The notes under the pieces were generated by a model. The model was not told the origin of the DNA, ran no database searches, and was given only the letters and a program-made list of their open reading frames with translations. Source: Tridacna crocea (Eukaryota; Mollusca; Bivalvia; Cardiida; Cardiidae). Taken from it: a stretch of 64,000 nt of DNA. The stretch is taken from positions 64,501 through 128,500 of the forward strand of contig OX031062.1 of assembly GCA_943736015.1 (NCBI GenBank). Reading direction: 5' to 3'. Of the stretch, positions 35,521 to 46,517 are shown one piece after another. How positions within the stretch are numbered: position 1 is the stretch's first letter; each line of letters begins with the position of its first letter. A program made the position numbers and the translations under genes.

Positions 35521-35775
35521 ATTTTCCGGTTAAAGTACCCAAGTCAAATCAAATATGTAATAACATATATTGTGCAGAAAATAAAGGCAACATGGTCAAA
35601 AATTTGTCACTAATGAGTATTCTCATCTTTAAGGACTTATGGGCGCTTGTGAATGCCTTACAGACACATCCATGTGAGGACGATTTCTCCAGGGGACGAT
35701 TATCCATACACGAAATTCGGAGATATCTGCCCTTAATCCTATTTTCAGAGAATTTCCGATTGCTTATCTTTTTTC

Positions 35776-36005
35776 GGCATAATACCGTAAAACGCCCTGC
35801 TATAAATCGCGAAAACACATGAAAATCAAAATTATGTGTCAAAAAATTACAACTGGTTTATGGATTCATTTCGTATACATAAAACACAACATTTTTCAAC
35901 GGAATGAAGCAGAAAATTTCATTAAATTTCTTCTTTTAACTCAAAAAACAATGCCACATGTAAGCATTGACTGTATAGCAGAGGGGCGTTTTACGGTATT
36001 ATGCC
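35776..36005. mobile_element. 230-bp MITE with 8-bp duplication
   Basis: Inverted ends GGCATAATACCGTAAAACGC (35776 and, reversed, 36005), flanked by perfect CTTTTTTC duplications (35768-35775 and 36006-36013). An 8-bp duplication suggests hAT-like mobilisation. No coding sequence. Confidence 0.88.
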
Positions 36006-36013
36006 CTTTTTTC

Positions 36014-36795
36014 TAAATTAGACAGTATTATGAATATACTCGATTGATAAGGAGGTATAGATTAGTCAAAAAAATATTCAAAGAGTAGCAACAACCGCGC
36101 ATGTGCAGACTAAATTATTGCGCAATCGGAGTTGCTCGAAAAAGCTGACCCGAAAATATAGCCCATTTCTTACGCGATTATAGGACGACGATAGAGCCTT
36201 TTCAAATAGAAAAATTGCATAAATGAGCAGAGTTAATCCTGAAATTTGCGTATCTGACCGTTTGCAGCTGTCGTATGGTATTTATCGTTGGAAAAATTGC
36301 AGAACAAAAATAGACATTTCTCGTTTTTGTCAAAAAAGACAATATACGCAGAAAAATTTGTGTTTATATGGAAGTTTGGTCTTTGTTTTACCAAAATTCA
36401 AGCACTTAGCCTCCGTTTTTTCACGTCATATATCAAAATTTAGCTCGTATTCTAACAGGGTTGTCCTCCAGGGGAGATAATTTGACATGGTCAGCCATTT
36501 TGATTTTGTCGTGGGCTAGCGATGAAACCGAAAGTAGGGGCAGCCTGACGGATATTGCAAACTTTAATGCATCTGACATTGGTATTTAAATTCAGATAAT
36601 GGTTTTACTAAATGATTGGATGCATGCAGTTGTAAAATGCATACGATCTTAAGGAATATTAAACCAAAAAGTATTGATACGCTTCGTACCCCATCTTCTT
36701 CGTACTAATTACAGTCAATACTTATTTACTATCGCCCATAGTGTGTACCACTGTATTATAAGATGATTGTGGTTGTACATTTAGAAAAGCTCGTG
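36014..36795. other. Intergenic, nothing recognised
   Basis: Apparent short frames have no recognisable domain. CTCCAGGGGAGATAATTTGA near 36466 resembles sequence near 35685. Confidence 0.4.
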
Positions 36796-37024
36796 TTAAC
36801 CCTTTCTCAAGCAACAAATTTCAGACTCTTCCAAACTGAAAGAGCTTGCAGACGAGAACTACAAATTTGATTAAAATGGTAGAAAGTTCTCCATATGGAA
36901 AGAAAACACTGTGGGACAAGGCAAAATTGCCTGTTATGAGCAGTTTTCCCTTTTCCCACACTGTTTTCAAAAGACTTGTACTGCAGACACTTGAAAACAA
37001 GAGCTTCTTTGTGAAAGGACTAAA
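36796..37024 (-). repeat. TTAA hairpin MITE, GCTCGTTAYGAGC subfamily
   Basis: TTAACCCTTTCTCAAGCAAC start, centre AAATTGCCTGTTATGAGCAG, end TTTGTGAAAGGACTAAA. Groups with 3457-3683 and 56181-56399. Confidence 0.88.
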
Positions 37025-37578
37025 TGAAAGAAAATGGTTTTAGGCAGAAATTTCATGGGTTTAAACTATCGATATCGCTTACGTAAAAAACATGGTAATT
37101 GCACATTTAAAACACCATCCAGTTTTAACAATGAATGATTTCTAAGGCTTCACTCCTCCAATGTGTAAAAATGAGCATTGATGAGCTTTGATGAGGGAAA
37201 TGTTTAATGTGTTATAAGTTACATTTCTGCTAAAGTCTTGTTATGGATTTCAGTGATGATAAGTAGTATTTATTGCTATGAGATTGCTATTTCTACTTTT
37301 ACAAGCAAAATTCATAAATAAATTTCAGACGGTAGTTTGTGTATAATGACTCTAAGAAATAATACAAATTAGATCTACTGTGCAGAAAAAAATTTGCTGC
37401 ATAATCACATAATCATAATTTAGCCTTTTTTTATTATCTCTGCCAGAATGGTCCTTTCTGACTGGCACCGGTGATCATCATAGTTTGACTGAACTAAACA
37501 AATTTTATTGAAAGTATATGGTTTGTAAAAAGTTAACAAAACTGTAAGAACCACTAACATTGTTAAATACTGTATGAT

Positions 37579-37985
37579 TTAACCCTTCATCATCCATGTT
37601 CTTAATATCCCTATGACAGGAGGCTTTTCAAAATATTGTGGAAAAATGAGAAAGTTCTTAGAAGCTTTTCTTCTTTCCTTACAATGTTTTTTACCCTTCC
37701 AGACTAAAATAGCATCATTTAAATACAGAGCTCCAGATAAGAGGGAGTGACATCCAATATTTCTCTTCCAAACCCTATGTTGTGGGTATTCATTAGAATT
37801 GTCTTGATGAGACGATTCTTATGAGCACCCCAAACTTAGGATTCAGTGGAGAATAATTAATATTTTGAATTGTGAAATAGAAACCACTCCCTCTATCTGG
37901 AGATCTGATTTGAGTTGATTTGTTGTCCACAAATGTTTTCAGTTTAAATCAAGACCAAAACTGAATCATCTAGTAGAAAGTTATC
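37579..37985 (+). repeat. TTAA hairpin MITE, split by a second MITE
   Basis: TTAACCCTTCATCATCCATG start and a decayed core; the long arm is interrupted by 37726-37907 and resumes TTTGTTGTCCACAAATGTTT. Confidence 0.7.
37726..37907. mobile_element. CAGAGCT-ended MITE, copy 2
   Basis: Inverted ends CAGAGCTCCAGATAAGAGGG and, reversed, CAGATCTCCAGATAGAGGGA. It is inserted inside a TTAA hairpin MITE (37579-37985) whose two halves flank it. Confidence 0.75.
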
Positions 37986-38630
37986 ATGATAAAAACTTTT
38001 TTTTTTACATGTATTTGGTACTAGGTTGGTAACGTTGTAAAAGGGTTGGGTGGGGTAATTTGATACTACACAAACTAAAAATTTTGAAAATTTAACTAAA
38101 TATCATGTAACCATATCAGAAATTCAAATTTTTTAGTGCTTCTACACATAAGTGACACGAAACATCTTTTAATTTACTTGTAAGTACTGAAACAATCCTA
38201 AAAATGCTTTTCTTGTCTATTTTCGGATTTTTTTGTTGTGAGGTGGCATATTTTAAAGGCAGTGGCTAGAGATACGGTACCGTACCTCTAGCCTATATCA
38301 AAGAAATGGCTAGAGATACGGTACCGTACCTCTAGCCCCGGAGTCTAAAGATACGGTACCGTATCTTTAGTCATTCTTATGATATAGGCTAGAGGTACGG
38401 TATTTGTAGATACATGTAAGAAATTATAAATTTATTTCAGTTTTGATTATTATCGTTATTAGTATGTATTTGTAGTAATTGATCGGCATCAAAGGACAGA
38501 ATTAAACTCGTTGCTGTGTGCGAGTTTGCATCGATGCGCGAAAATAATAATTGCGCTGTTTAGTTAGGTGAATTTAATTGCTTAAGATATAAGCGGATCT
38601 TACATTATTTTAACTTTTGTTGTTCTTTAA

Positions 38631-38993
38631 TTGATTATGGAAAGCGACATAATTAATCAATCACGGAAATTGATAATTAATCTATTACTCAATCACGGAA
38701 ATTTTTCTGAAAGCACTTTCAAGCCAATTTTGTATCATACAGTCAAAATGGCTCATAGTATTCACGTCGGGAAGAAATTTGAAGATTTTCGAACATTTAA
38801 AAGCGCAACAGAGTGCTATCAAAGTGCAGAAAGTGTGCAGTTTTACAAGAGGGATTCTAGGACTATACAAAAAGCCCAGCCGCGCGTACAAACAAAAATA
38901 AAAGAAAGGATAAAGTATTACTGGATATCGCTGTACTGTATTCATGGTGGCAAGAATTTCAAAGCCAGAGGGACAGGAGTGAGAGAACAAAGG
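38631..38993 (+). pseudogene. MULE transposase N-terminal remnant
   Basis: An open frame of about 120 residues before it runs into a (CTGT)n tract. It contains H-V-G-K-K-F-E-D-F-R-T-F-K-S-A, F-Y-K-R-D-S-R-T-I and Y-W-I-S-L-Y-C-I-H-G-G-K, followed by F-K-A-R-G-T-G-V-R. This arrangement (short helix, R-D-S-R-T, then C-I-H-G-G-K) is what I associate with the N-terminal zinc-binding part of animal Mutator-like proteins. The catalytic DDE domain and SWIM finger are absent, so it is a remnant or an exon of a larger ancestor. Its location inside MULE-type ends supports the call. Confidence 0.6.
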
Positions 38994-39024
38994 TTATCTA
39001 TCTGTCTGTCTGTCTGTCTGTCTA
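38993..39024 (+). repeat. (CTGT)n microsatellite
   Basis: About seven CTGT units, extending ATCT at the left. Confidence 0.95.
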
Positions 39025-39218
39025 CCATCCATTTATACTTATTAAGTTATTTTATCTTGGGTTGGGAGCGGTGGATAGAGTTGAGCGTTTAGGTTCGGGT
39101 CTGGTAAGCACGATTCGAACTGAAATTTGATGTGGGCTTTGCTTATGTATAGTAGAAGCAGAATTTTACGGCATAAATTATACATAACTATATTTAGGGC
39201 AAACATTAAGGCCACAAA

Positions 39219-39452
39219 ATAATGTGAACAATGGGTTCTTTTAACCAGTTCTCCGCACAATATTCTTTCTAAGCCACTGGCTGCTTTCCCACATAACTAT
39301 CGTCGAAACATTGGACAGCAGAGAGAGAGAAATGAATCCTGTTGCAATGACTGTCATCAATCCTCGGAGAGTTAATTGGCCGAGCCGTGGATCGAACGGC
39401 GATCTCCTGTTCTCAGTTCCGGAACGCTATACTGACTGAGCTATGGGGCTAT
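39219..39452 (-). repeat. tRNA-derived SINE inside the MULE
   Basis: The minus-strand head has A-box ATAGCTCAGTCAGTATAGCG and B-box CCGTTCGATCCACGG; the body GAGGATTGATGACAGTCATT and GTTATGTGGGAAAGCAGCCA matches 8722-9033. Confidence 0.8.
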
Positions 39453-39483
39453 GCCTGCACATTGTTGTAAATAAATTTAGGAA

Positions 39484-39645
39484 TTTTGATTGAATGAATG
39501 GTGTTTAACGCCGTTTTCAACAGTATTTCAGTACTTCTGCATCGGCCAGTGCACCTATTCATGCTTTCCTCGAGTTTTTATAACCAGTACTCGGCACAAT
39601 ATTCTTTCTAAGCCACTGACTGCTTTCTTACATGCAGTACAAGTC
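39484..39645 (-). repeat. SINE 3' part inside the MULE
   Basis: Read on the minus strand: AAGCAGTCAGTGGCTTAGAA, AATAGGTGCACTGGCCGATG, GAAAACGGCGTTAAACACCA, then TTCATTCAATCA. The head is missing. Confidence 0.75.
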
Positions 39646-39803
39646 GTTTGAAAACACTGTAGGAAAAAGAGAAAATGCTAATTTCTCATTTTCCAACAGT
39701 GTTTTCTACCCTTTTGGATGACCATTTTCCACCATTTTTCATCAAAATTTAAATTGTTTACAAATTCTTCGAGTGTAAAATTTGTCTTTTGAGAAAGGGT
39801 TAA
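39646..39803 (+). repeat. Hairpin MITE, truncated, inside the MULE
   Basis: Core GAAAACACTGTAGGAAAAAG pairing with TTCCAACAGTGTTTTC, end GAGAAAGGGTTAA; the left end is missing. Confidence 0.8.
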
Positions 39804-40181
39804 GCAGGGATAATACATATGTTATATAGAATCCCTGGGTTAAGTAATCAAGTTCACCTAATAATCAACGCAATTATTATTTTCGCTCTTCAGTGCACAT
39901 TCGCACACTGTGCACAACTTGATGAGTTTCTGTCCTTTGATGCCGATCAATTACTACAAATACATACTAATAACGATAATAATCAAAACTGAAGTAAATT
40001 TATAATTTCTTACATGTATCTACAAAATACCGTACCTCTAGCCTATATCATAAGAATGACTAAAGGTACGGTACCGTATCTTTAGTCTCCGGGGCTAGAG
40101 GTACGGTACCGTATCTCTAGCAATTTCTTTGATATAGGCTAGAGGTACGGTACCGTATCTCTAGCCACTGCCTATTTTAAA

Positions 40182-41100
40182 CCATCATAGTAGTGCTATG
40201 ATTGGATTGGAAACTCAAGATGAAGACTTATAACAGGTCAGTGATGTCTATAGAACTAGTGTGAACTAGCCAATATGCTGAAAAAAAAGTATAACATGGT
40301 GTAATAAAGTGAGGTCACTTTTTTCTCAAAAATTTAAAATAGGCCTTTTTTGCGACTGCATTTTTCAGTGTTTTTCGGCTGTTAATTTTTTAAGTTACTG
40401 ATATAGTATATCAAAAGTATACATTTTTGTGAATGGTTAGGTCATATCTACCAGAAAATAAAAGAATTTGCATGCTTTTTAACTTTTTTTAAAATCAGTG
40501 GTTGTTGCTACAAAGAGCCTCGACTTGAAACATGTAGCTGCTTATTCGGATAGAACGCGGCGACCCAAAAAGTTCATTTTGGCCTGTGCGATCTATCATA
40601 CCAGTGGGAATCAAGTTACCTTCCACAACAATTAAGAAGTGGTCCCTTTGCCGAAAGCTTTTAAAAAATTTTGGCAAGAAGGTTGTAAGCGATGAATATT
40701 CAGCAAAAACTTTCAGTCGGTTCCTCTCTCCATTCCATATTGCTTTGTTTGACTATAATGAATAATTTGATTTCATTGGTTAGATTCACTAGATTCACTC
40801 CCTTTGACCAATGAGAGACAACCTCTGTTAATGTACAAAAATCGCAGTTGTTTGGTCTGCGGTACGGGCTAAAAACTACTTGATTTTAGTGGAAATCGGC
40901 TTACTATCGAATTTTTTTTTTTTAGAAAAAAGATACATGTATTTAAACTGATTACCATATTTACACATACACGTATATAAGGTCCCTTGTTTGAACAAGG
41001 CTAAACTTTTTCGATTTAGCTGAATGCGCTGACTTTGATCTTTTTTTTTCGGAAAAAAAAAAATGAATCAATAGTGACTGGCCAAAAATTTACACATGTT
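40182..41100. other. Intergenic between MULE and tandem duplication
   Basis: A minus-strand frame at 40495-40677 (with L-I-V-V-E-G-N-L-I-P-T-G-M-I-D-R) has a protein-like look but no identified family. Otherwise AT-rich. Confidence 0.35.
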
Positions 41101-41485
41101 TAATATGAAAATAGGCAAAGCCTAAACACGGGCGGAAAGGCAAAACAAAATTACCTTTTTAGATTCTACACTTTATCAGCAATTTTTAAAATTCAATTAC
41201 TCTATCACAAAAATACATTATGTTATAATGACTTGGAACTAGAATCTAGTAGATCTAACACTAAAAAAATGCTACAAATCATGATACTGCCAAAAAATGT
41301 CCATGTTGCAAACTGAAAACAACTTCCATTTTGCAAAATGAAATCAATTTGCATGGGATTTATATTTTCATTATTTAAAAACAATTATTTTGTATAGTTC
41401 AGTATGATATCTTATAGTACTTCAAACAGCTGCTGCTTTACAATTCATTTACTAATGAAAAAAAAAACCCAACTCCGCACTAACC

Positions 41486-41735
41486 TTTTACAAAGTAATT
41501 AAATGTTAGACTGGTCAAAACCGAAAGCATTAACAGCTAATCCTTTACCACTCTACAAAATTTCAAACTTGTCTGAATTGAAAGAATTTGCAGATGACAG
41601 TTTCAGTTTGGCTCATAAAAAATATTTTTCTTTGATTGGGTACAAAACATTGTGGAAAAAGGAGACAATACTGGTAACTAGCATTCTCTTTCAGGGGCAT
41701 TTAAAGTATCATAGTGTGGTAAAGGGATATTATGT
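41486..41735 (-). repeat. Composite hairpin MITE (copy 1)
   Basis: A 5' fragment (TAACCTTTTACAAAGTAATT) is followed by a second start (ATCCTTTACCACTCTACAAA); core CAATACTGGTAACTAGCATT, end GTGTGGTAAAGGGATATTA. Confidence 0.75.
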
Positions 41736-42454
41736 GGCTCCATTAACTTGCAGTAGAAAAAATTGTTTGACAAGGAAAAGCACTGTTTAACCCTTTCCCA
41801 ACAACAAAATTTTGGACTAAACCTAATTGAGAAAGTCTGCAGATCAGAAATTAAATGCACCACACATGATTATTTTCTGTTTTTGATACATGAGTAGCTG
41901 TGATCATGTAAAACTGTATTTGGGTTATGACAAATCCTTTTGTTTTAGATCACATGATAGCAATATTGTAAATTTGTCTTTTTGACCATACATGTCTATG
42001 TACCTTCTATTTTTCTTTTGAACCAGGACATAATATTTTCAGATACCTTCAGGGTTGTGCCAACATGGGACTTTGAGTTAAATAGGCAAGGGCAAGGTTG
42101 AAAAAGTAATAGGACATGTTTAAGATAAAAATCTATTAGCCAACTTTCTTTTTCTTTCCTAGATTGCATTTTTTGTTCTTAAATAATACATAGAATTATG
42201 CAGACCAATTCGTTTCCAGTGCTTACAGTTTAACTCATTACTGTACACACTGTACAGGTAAAATACAGAGCTACTACTCACAATGAGCTACTATGCCTCA
42301 CAAACTAGATCTTTTAGCACAAGTGAGAAATAATCTGCAATGATTCTATTTGCATAAACATTGGAAAAGGAGCAGTTGCTTTTGACAATTACATTACATG
42401 TACCTCCTTTGGCAGCATTTTTACAATATTCTGCGGTTGAAGTCTATTAACCCT

Positions 42455-42681
42455 TTAACCCATTACCAAACAATAATATTTTAGACTTGTCCAAATCAAA
42501 AGCATTTGCAGACAACAAAATAAAAATGAATGAAAATTTGAAATTTGTTTTGTGAAGGGTAGAAAACATTGTAGGAAAAGAAGAAAATGCTGGTTACCAG
42601 CATTTTCTCCTTTTCCCACAATGTTTTCTAAAGGTTTCTTTCTCAGGGTTGTCAAAAGTAGGGATTGTGTGGTAATGGGTT
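42455..42681 (-). repeat. TTAA hairpin MITE (copy 1)
   Basis: TTAACCCATTACCAAACAAT start, core AATGCTGGTTACCAGCATT, end GTGTGGTAATGGGTT. Confidence 0.9.
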
Positions 42682-42689
42682 CTGCAAAA

Positions 42690-42889
42690 TCCCAGGCCCT
42701 AAGGAAGATGGCTCTTGAAAACATTGTGTGAAAAGAAGAAATTGCTGGTAATCAGCATTTTCTCCTTTTCTTACACTGTTCTCTGCCCTTCCCAAAACAA
42801 ATTTCAGTTGTCGAGTTTAATCTATTTTGATGTTTGCAATTGGTTTCAGTTTGAACAAGACTATAATTTTCCATATGGTAAAGAGTTAA
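42690..42889 (+). repeat. TTAA hairpin MITE (copy 1)
   Basis: CCTAAGGAAGATGGCTCTTG, core AATTGCTGGTAATCAGCATT, end ATATGGTAAAGAGTTAA; the left end is missing. Confidence 0.85.
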
Positions 42890-43485
42890 GCCATAATTGT
42901 GTAAAGAGTGACTTGCAACACAGCCAACAAAATTATTTGTGAGAAAAGGGACTACAGTCTGTTCTTTATGTATATTCAAGCAAATGCTCCTTTTATCATA
43001 AAGTTTTGATTAGGATTCTAAAAGAAGGTCCAATTCGATTAATGGTACAGTTAGTGGCTATTTAGTCAATAATCACTTTCACTTCACAAACTCTCTGGTA
43101 GTTGACTGTTTCTTTATCTAGCCTCCAGAATGTTCAAACTTGTAATTTTATGCAAGACCCTGAAAGAAATAAAAATTTTGAAATATTAGAGAAGCAGCAT
43201 GTAATTGTGTAAAGCTCATGGCTGTCTGTGAGCTTCTCCTTATGTTTACCTGCTTAAAGAAAAAAAAACAAAGTTTTTTCTGGTATAGATATATCTCATT
43301 ACATATTTCACACAAGTGAGCAATATTCTACATATATTTTCAGAGATTAAGATTTCTTGACCTTTATTTTTCTTTTCACTTTGGTCAAAGAAAATTCCAG
43401 TTAGACTGGATTTTCTAAATAAAAATGTCTGAGGCACATTTTTTCAAGGCATAGTTTGTAATAAATGTATCATTCGGGCAAAAGA

Positions 43486-43709
43486 AACACTGTCCCAAGT
43501 GACAAGATTTGCACATATCCAAGTTGAAAGCATCTTTAGGCAACAAATTCAAAAATGATGCCAATGAGCTAAAGTTCCTTAGTTTAAAAAAAATGTTGTG
43601 GTAATGGAGAAATTAACAGTAATAAGTGATTCTCCTTAACCTACAATGTCTTCAAAGACTTTCTTCCCCAGTGTCAATAAAACCAGGGATTGTTTGATGA
43701 AGGATTAAT
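43486..43709 (-). repeat. Hairpin MITE, old (copy 1)
   Basis: Decayed: ATCCAAGTTGAAAGCATCTT, then GTTGTGGTAATGGAGAAATT, then ACAATGTCTTCAAAGACTTT and GATGAAGGATTAA. Confidence 0.6.
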
Positions 43710-43848
43710 GCTTCTCTGTGATCCTTTTTACCAAACAAGTCATATCATGATTATGGATCCATAAAACCAATTTTGTCTACCAACTGAATAAATCAGATAG
43801 CAGAATGATTCGTTGATATGCTGAAAATTGACTGATAGCAAAACGTTT

Positions 43849-43922
43849 CAACCCAGGTCAGCCTGCGAGGACTGCAAAGACTATGTAGGCTGACCTTGGT
43901 CGATACTTTTAGCACATGCATT
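43849..43922. repeat. AGGTCAGCCTGC hairpin repeat (in copy 1)
   Basis: CAACCCAGGTCAGCCTGC and TAGGCTGACCTTGGTCG are inverted around a short loop; related to 2065-2145. The paralogous copy is at 49495-49569. Confidence 0.6.
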
Positions 43923-44147
43923 AACTCTTTATCACACAATCTCGACTTTTAATGGCCCCCGAGAAAGAAAACCTTTGAAAACATTGTGGGAAAAGGAGAA
44001 AATGTGGTAGCCAGGATTTCCTCCTTTCCCACAATGTTTTATACACTACCCGAATCAGTTTTCATTGTTTGATTCACATTTATTTTGTTGTCTGCAAATG
44101 CTTTCAATTTGGACCAATACAAAATTTTGCAGTTTGGTAAAGGGTTA
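43921..44147 (+). repeat. TTAA hairpin MITE (copy 1)
   Basis: TTAACTCTTTATCACACAAT start, TTAA end. The core centre is damaged (AAATGTGGTAGCCAGGATTT). Confidence 0.88.
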
Positions 44148-44629
44148 ATCCCCCTTTTCAGACAGCATGGTTAAAATGCCATGGTTAAGTAAAAGAAATA
44201 CATGTACTGCCAAAACCTAGCAGCTCAATGCATACTAGTATAAATTTAACTTTTCTACTGCAAGTTGGAATTACTTGTGAAATACTGATCGTGCTAAACA
44301 AATAAAATGGATATTCTACATCTCAACTAAAGCTGCATATACTGTGATTTCAAAGCTGTTTTTCCATAATATTTAGCAAAGAAGCAAATTGTGGATTCAA
44401 GATAAAACTGCTCATTTTGAACTTTCTGCATTAGCAATGCAATCTGAGTGTAGCCCTTCAAAGGTTGCATAAGGCAACAGTCATTTTTCAGTCGTGAAAT
44501 CTGTCTACCTTCATGAGATAGAAAATAACTTCACTGTAATTATTTGAATGTGATCCCACATAATCCACATGTAAAACTGATCATGTGACATCCCCAAACA
44601 GGCCTTTGCAAATCATTTCTATGGTAAAT

Positions 44630-44805
44630 TCTTCACTATAATTTATGACAAAATTTGAGATTTGTCAAAATTGAATTAATTTGCTGAAAATAAAATTAAT
44701 TTCTTTCTATCCTTTCAACGACAAAACCAATTGTTTGAGGCACATTTGTCACCTGCAAATGCTTTCAAGTTGAACCAATCTGATTCTAGAAAAGGAGTAA
44801 ACATG
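44630..44805. repeat. Hairpin MITE remnants (copy 1)
   Basis: Two half-arms without a core (ACAAAATTTGAGATTTGTCA and TGCAAATGCTTTCAAGTTGA). The paralogous remnant is at 50275-50445. Confidence 0.5.
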
Positions 44806-45247
44806 CACTAATTTTTCAGCCATTTTAAATCCATTTCATATTTATTTTATACTTGTATTTTCATACTAAATACATGTATTGTCCCAAACTGTTTGAAGGT
44901 TGCACAGATTACGTCGGAGAGAAAATGCATTTCATTTTCTTGCGGTCATCTCTGGTTTTAAATCAAAGATAAATCCCTCATCCCTTACAAGTTACAACAA
45001 TATATATTGGTGTTTTATCTGTTTACATGACTTACTTCTGAACCATTCTTACTTCTGTCAACTTTCAACAGCATTTTTGTCACTTTATGGAAATACAATT
45101 CTATAAATTGTGTCATATTTCTCTTTCATATGTGTTAGCTGTTACCATTATATGTCTGAAATAATGTTGATAATGGCATAAAACACTTTTAAAGAAATGT
45201 CATACTAGATCTATATTCAATGATGTTGAAAATGGCATAAAGCACTG

Positions 45248-45474
45248 TTAACTCTTTACCAAATAACAAAGTTGTAGACAGCCAAAACTGAATGCATTTG
45301 CAGACAACAAAATAAATGTTGCTCAAAAATTGAAATTTGTTTCCGGAAGAGTACAAAATATTGTGAGAAAAGAAGAAAATGCTGGTTACCAGCATTGTCT
45401 CCTTTTCCCACAATGTTTTCAAAAGGCTTTTTTCTAGGGGATGTGAAAAGTCGAGATGTGTGGTAAAGAGTTAA
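45248..45474 (-). repeat. TTAA hairpin MITE (copy 1)
   Basis: TTAACTCTTTACCAAATAAC start, core AATGCTGGTTACCAGCATT, TTAA end. Confidence 0.9.
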
Positions 45475-45636
45475 AAAAAAGTCATACCAGATCTAGATAT
45501 ATATTCAGTCATGAGATATTGAAGTTTGGGGTGGCTTTGATAATCAAAAAATATGATTTTATCAACCTGGGCAAGTTATAAAATTATTTGGAGATCAATA
45601 AAATTCAAGACATGGCTTTTTTTCCCCTGCCTCTGC

Positions 45637-45840
45637 ATCCTTATTGAAAACATTGTGACAAAGGAGAAAATAGTAGGCCTATCTGTACTTGTCACAATGT
45701 TTTTATTTGTAGACATTCAGATTGGTGCAGATGTAAACTCTTAACCCCTTCCCCACACAACCTTGACTTTAAATAACCCTATGAGAGAAGGCTTATGAAA
45801 ACATTGTGGGTAAAGGAGAAAATACTGGTGACCTGAGCAA
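45637..45840. repeat. Two partial hairpin MITEs (copy 1)
   Basis: A first core (GAAAACATTGTGACAAAGGA...TTGTCACAATGTTTTT) ends at TTAA 45741. A second starts CCCCTTCCCCACACAACCTT and is cut after ACTGGTGACC. Confidence 0.65.
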
Positions 45841-46183
45841 TGTTTCATGGTGCACGAAAACCAATTTCAATATCGTCATCAACTCTAGGCTTTCTTCAGT
45901 ACCAGTACCTATGCAAACAGTGCAATAATTGCAATAATCGTGTTACAATTTTTCTACTTACAGAAATTACACAAGTCTAGCGTGTAGTTGCAACAACATA
46001 GGAAAATACATAGGCTACCGTGTAAGAAAATGGTGGTCATTAGATAATTTGCGTAGAGTCGCTTCCCTTCTTTACATATTTATTTGCAAGTTTGCAGGCG
46101 CGTATGTTCATGAAAGTGATGATGGCAAAATAAACATTTAGAAAGTTAAAAGATAACACACCGACATTCTTATCTTGCCTGGG

Positions 46184-46366
46184 TAAGGTCAAGGGCTACT
46201 GAAGTGCAATGCCGGTATGGAAAGCTCTGGGAAATCTCGTATCCATTGGTAAACACTCTCATCACTCGGCCATTTCCGTAACATGAACCGGAATCTCTCG
46301 AACACGTATTCTGTAAATTGACTTTACTCAAAACTTCATTAAATTCGGCAAAAGAAATATCTCTAT
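46184..46366 (-). CDS. Candidate first coding exon of an unknown gene (copy 1)
   Basis: The minus strand reads M-D-R-D-I-S-F-A-E-F-N-E-V-L-S-K-V-N-L-Q, later V-M-R-V-F-T-N-G-Y-E-I-S-Q-S-F-P-Y, and reaches ACCCAG|GCAAGA. That would be a GC-type donor; the frame is open well beyond the ATG on both sides. The upstream minus-strand region is comparatively GC-rich with many CpG. No downstream exon or homologue is recognised. It may be an old exon or chance. Confidence 0.25.
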
Positions 46367-46504
46367 CCATTGTCAATAACAAATGACTGCTGTGACGCAA
46401 ATTTACATTGATTTGGGGACAGATATTCGAATATGCAAGAGATCCCAGACACGTCCAATATGTGTAAACCAAATCGCTGATATTTCCCGAGTGATGTTTA
46501 CGGT

Positions 46505-46517
46505 CCCCCCCCCCCCC
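46505..46517 (+). repeat. Poly-C tract, length-variable between duplicates
   Basis: About 13 C here but only 6 at the paralogous site near 52488-52493. Confidence 0.85.

Larger units (their letters stand above)
38258..40172 (+). mobile_element. Mutator-like (MULE) transposon with long palindrome-rich ends
   Basis: A 1915-bp element flanked by a perfect 9-bp duplication TATTTTAAA (38249-38257 and 40173-40181). The inverted ends are about 320 bp with few mismatches. Each end holds three copies of TACGGTACCGTA within larger CTAGAG...CTCTAG palindromes plus a half copy. Long inverted ends with a 9-bp duplication are the Mutator hallmark. The inside holds a transposase-like N-terminal frame, a CTGT microsatellite, two SINE pieces and a truncated hairpin MITE. 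Confidence 0.92.
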
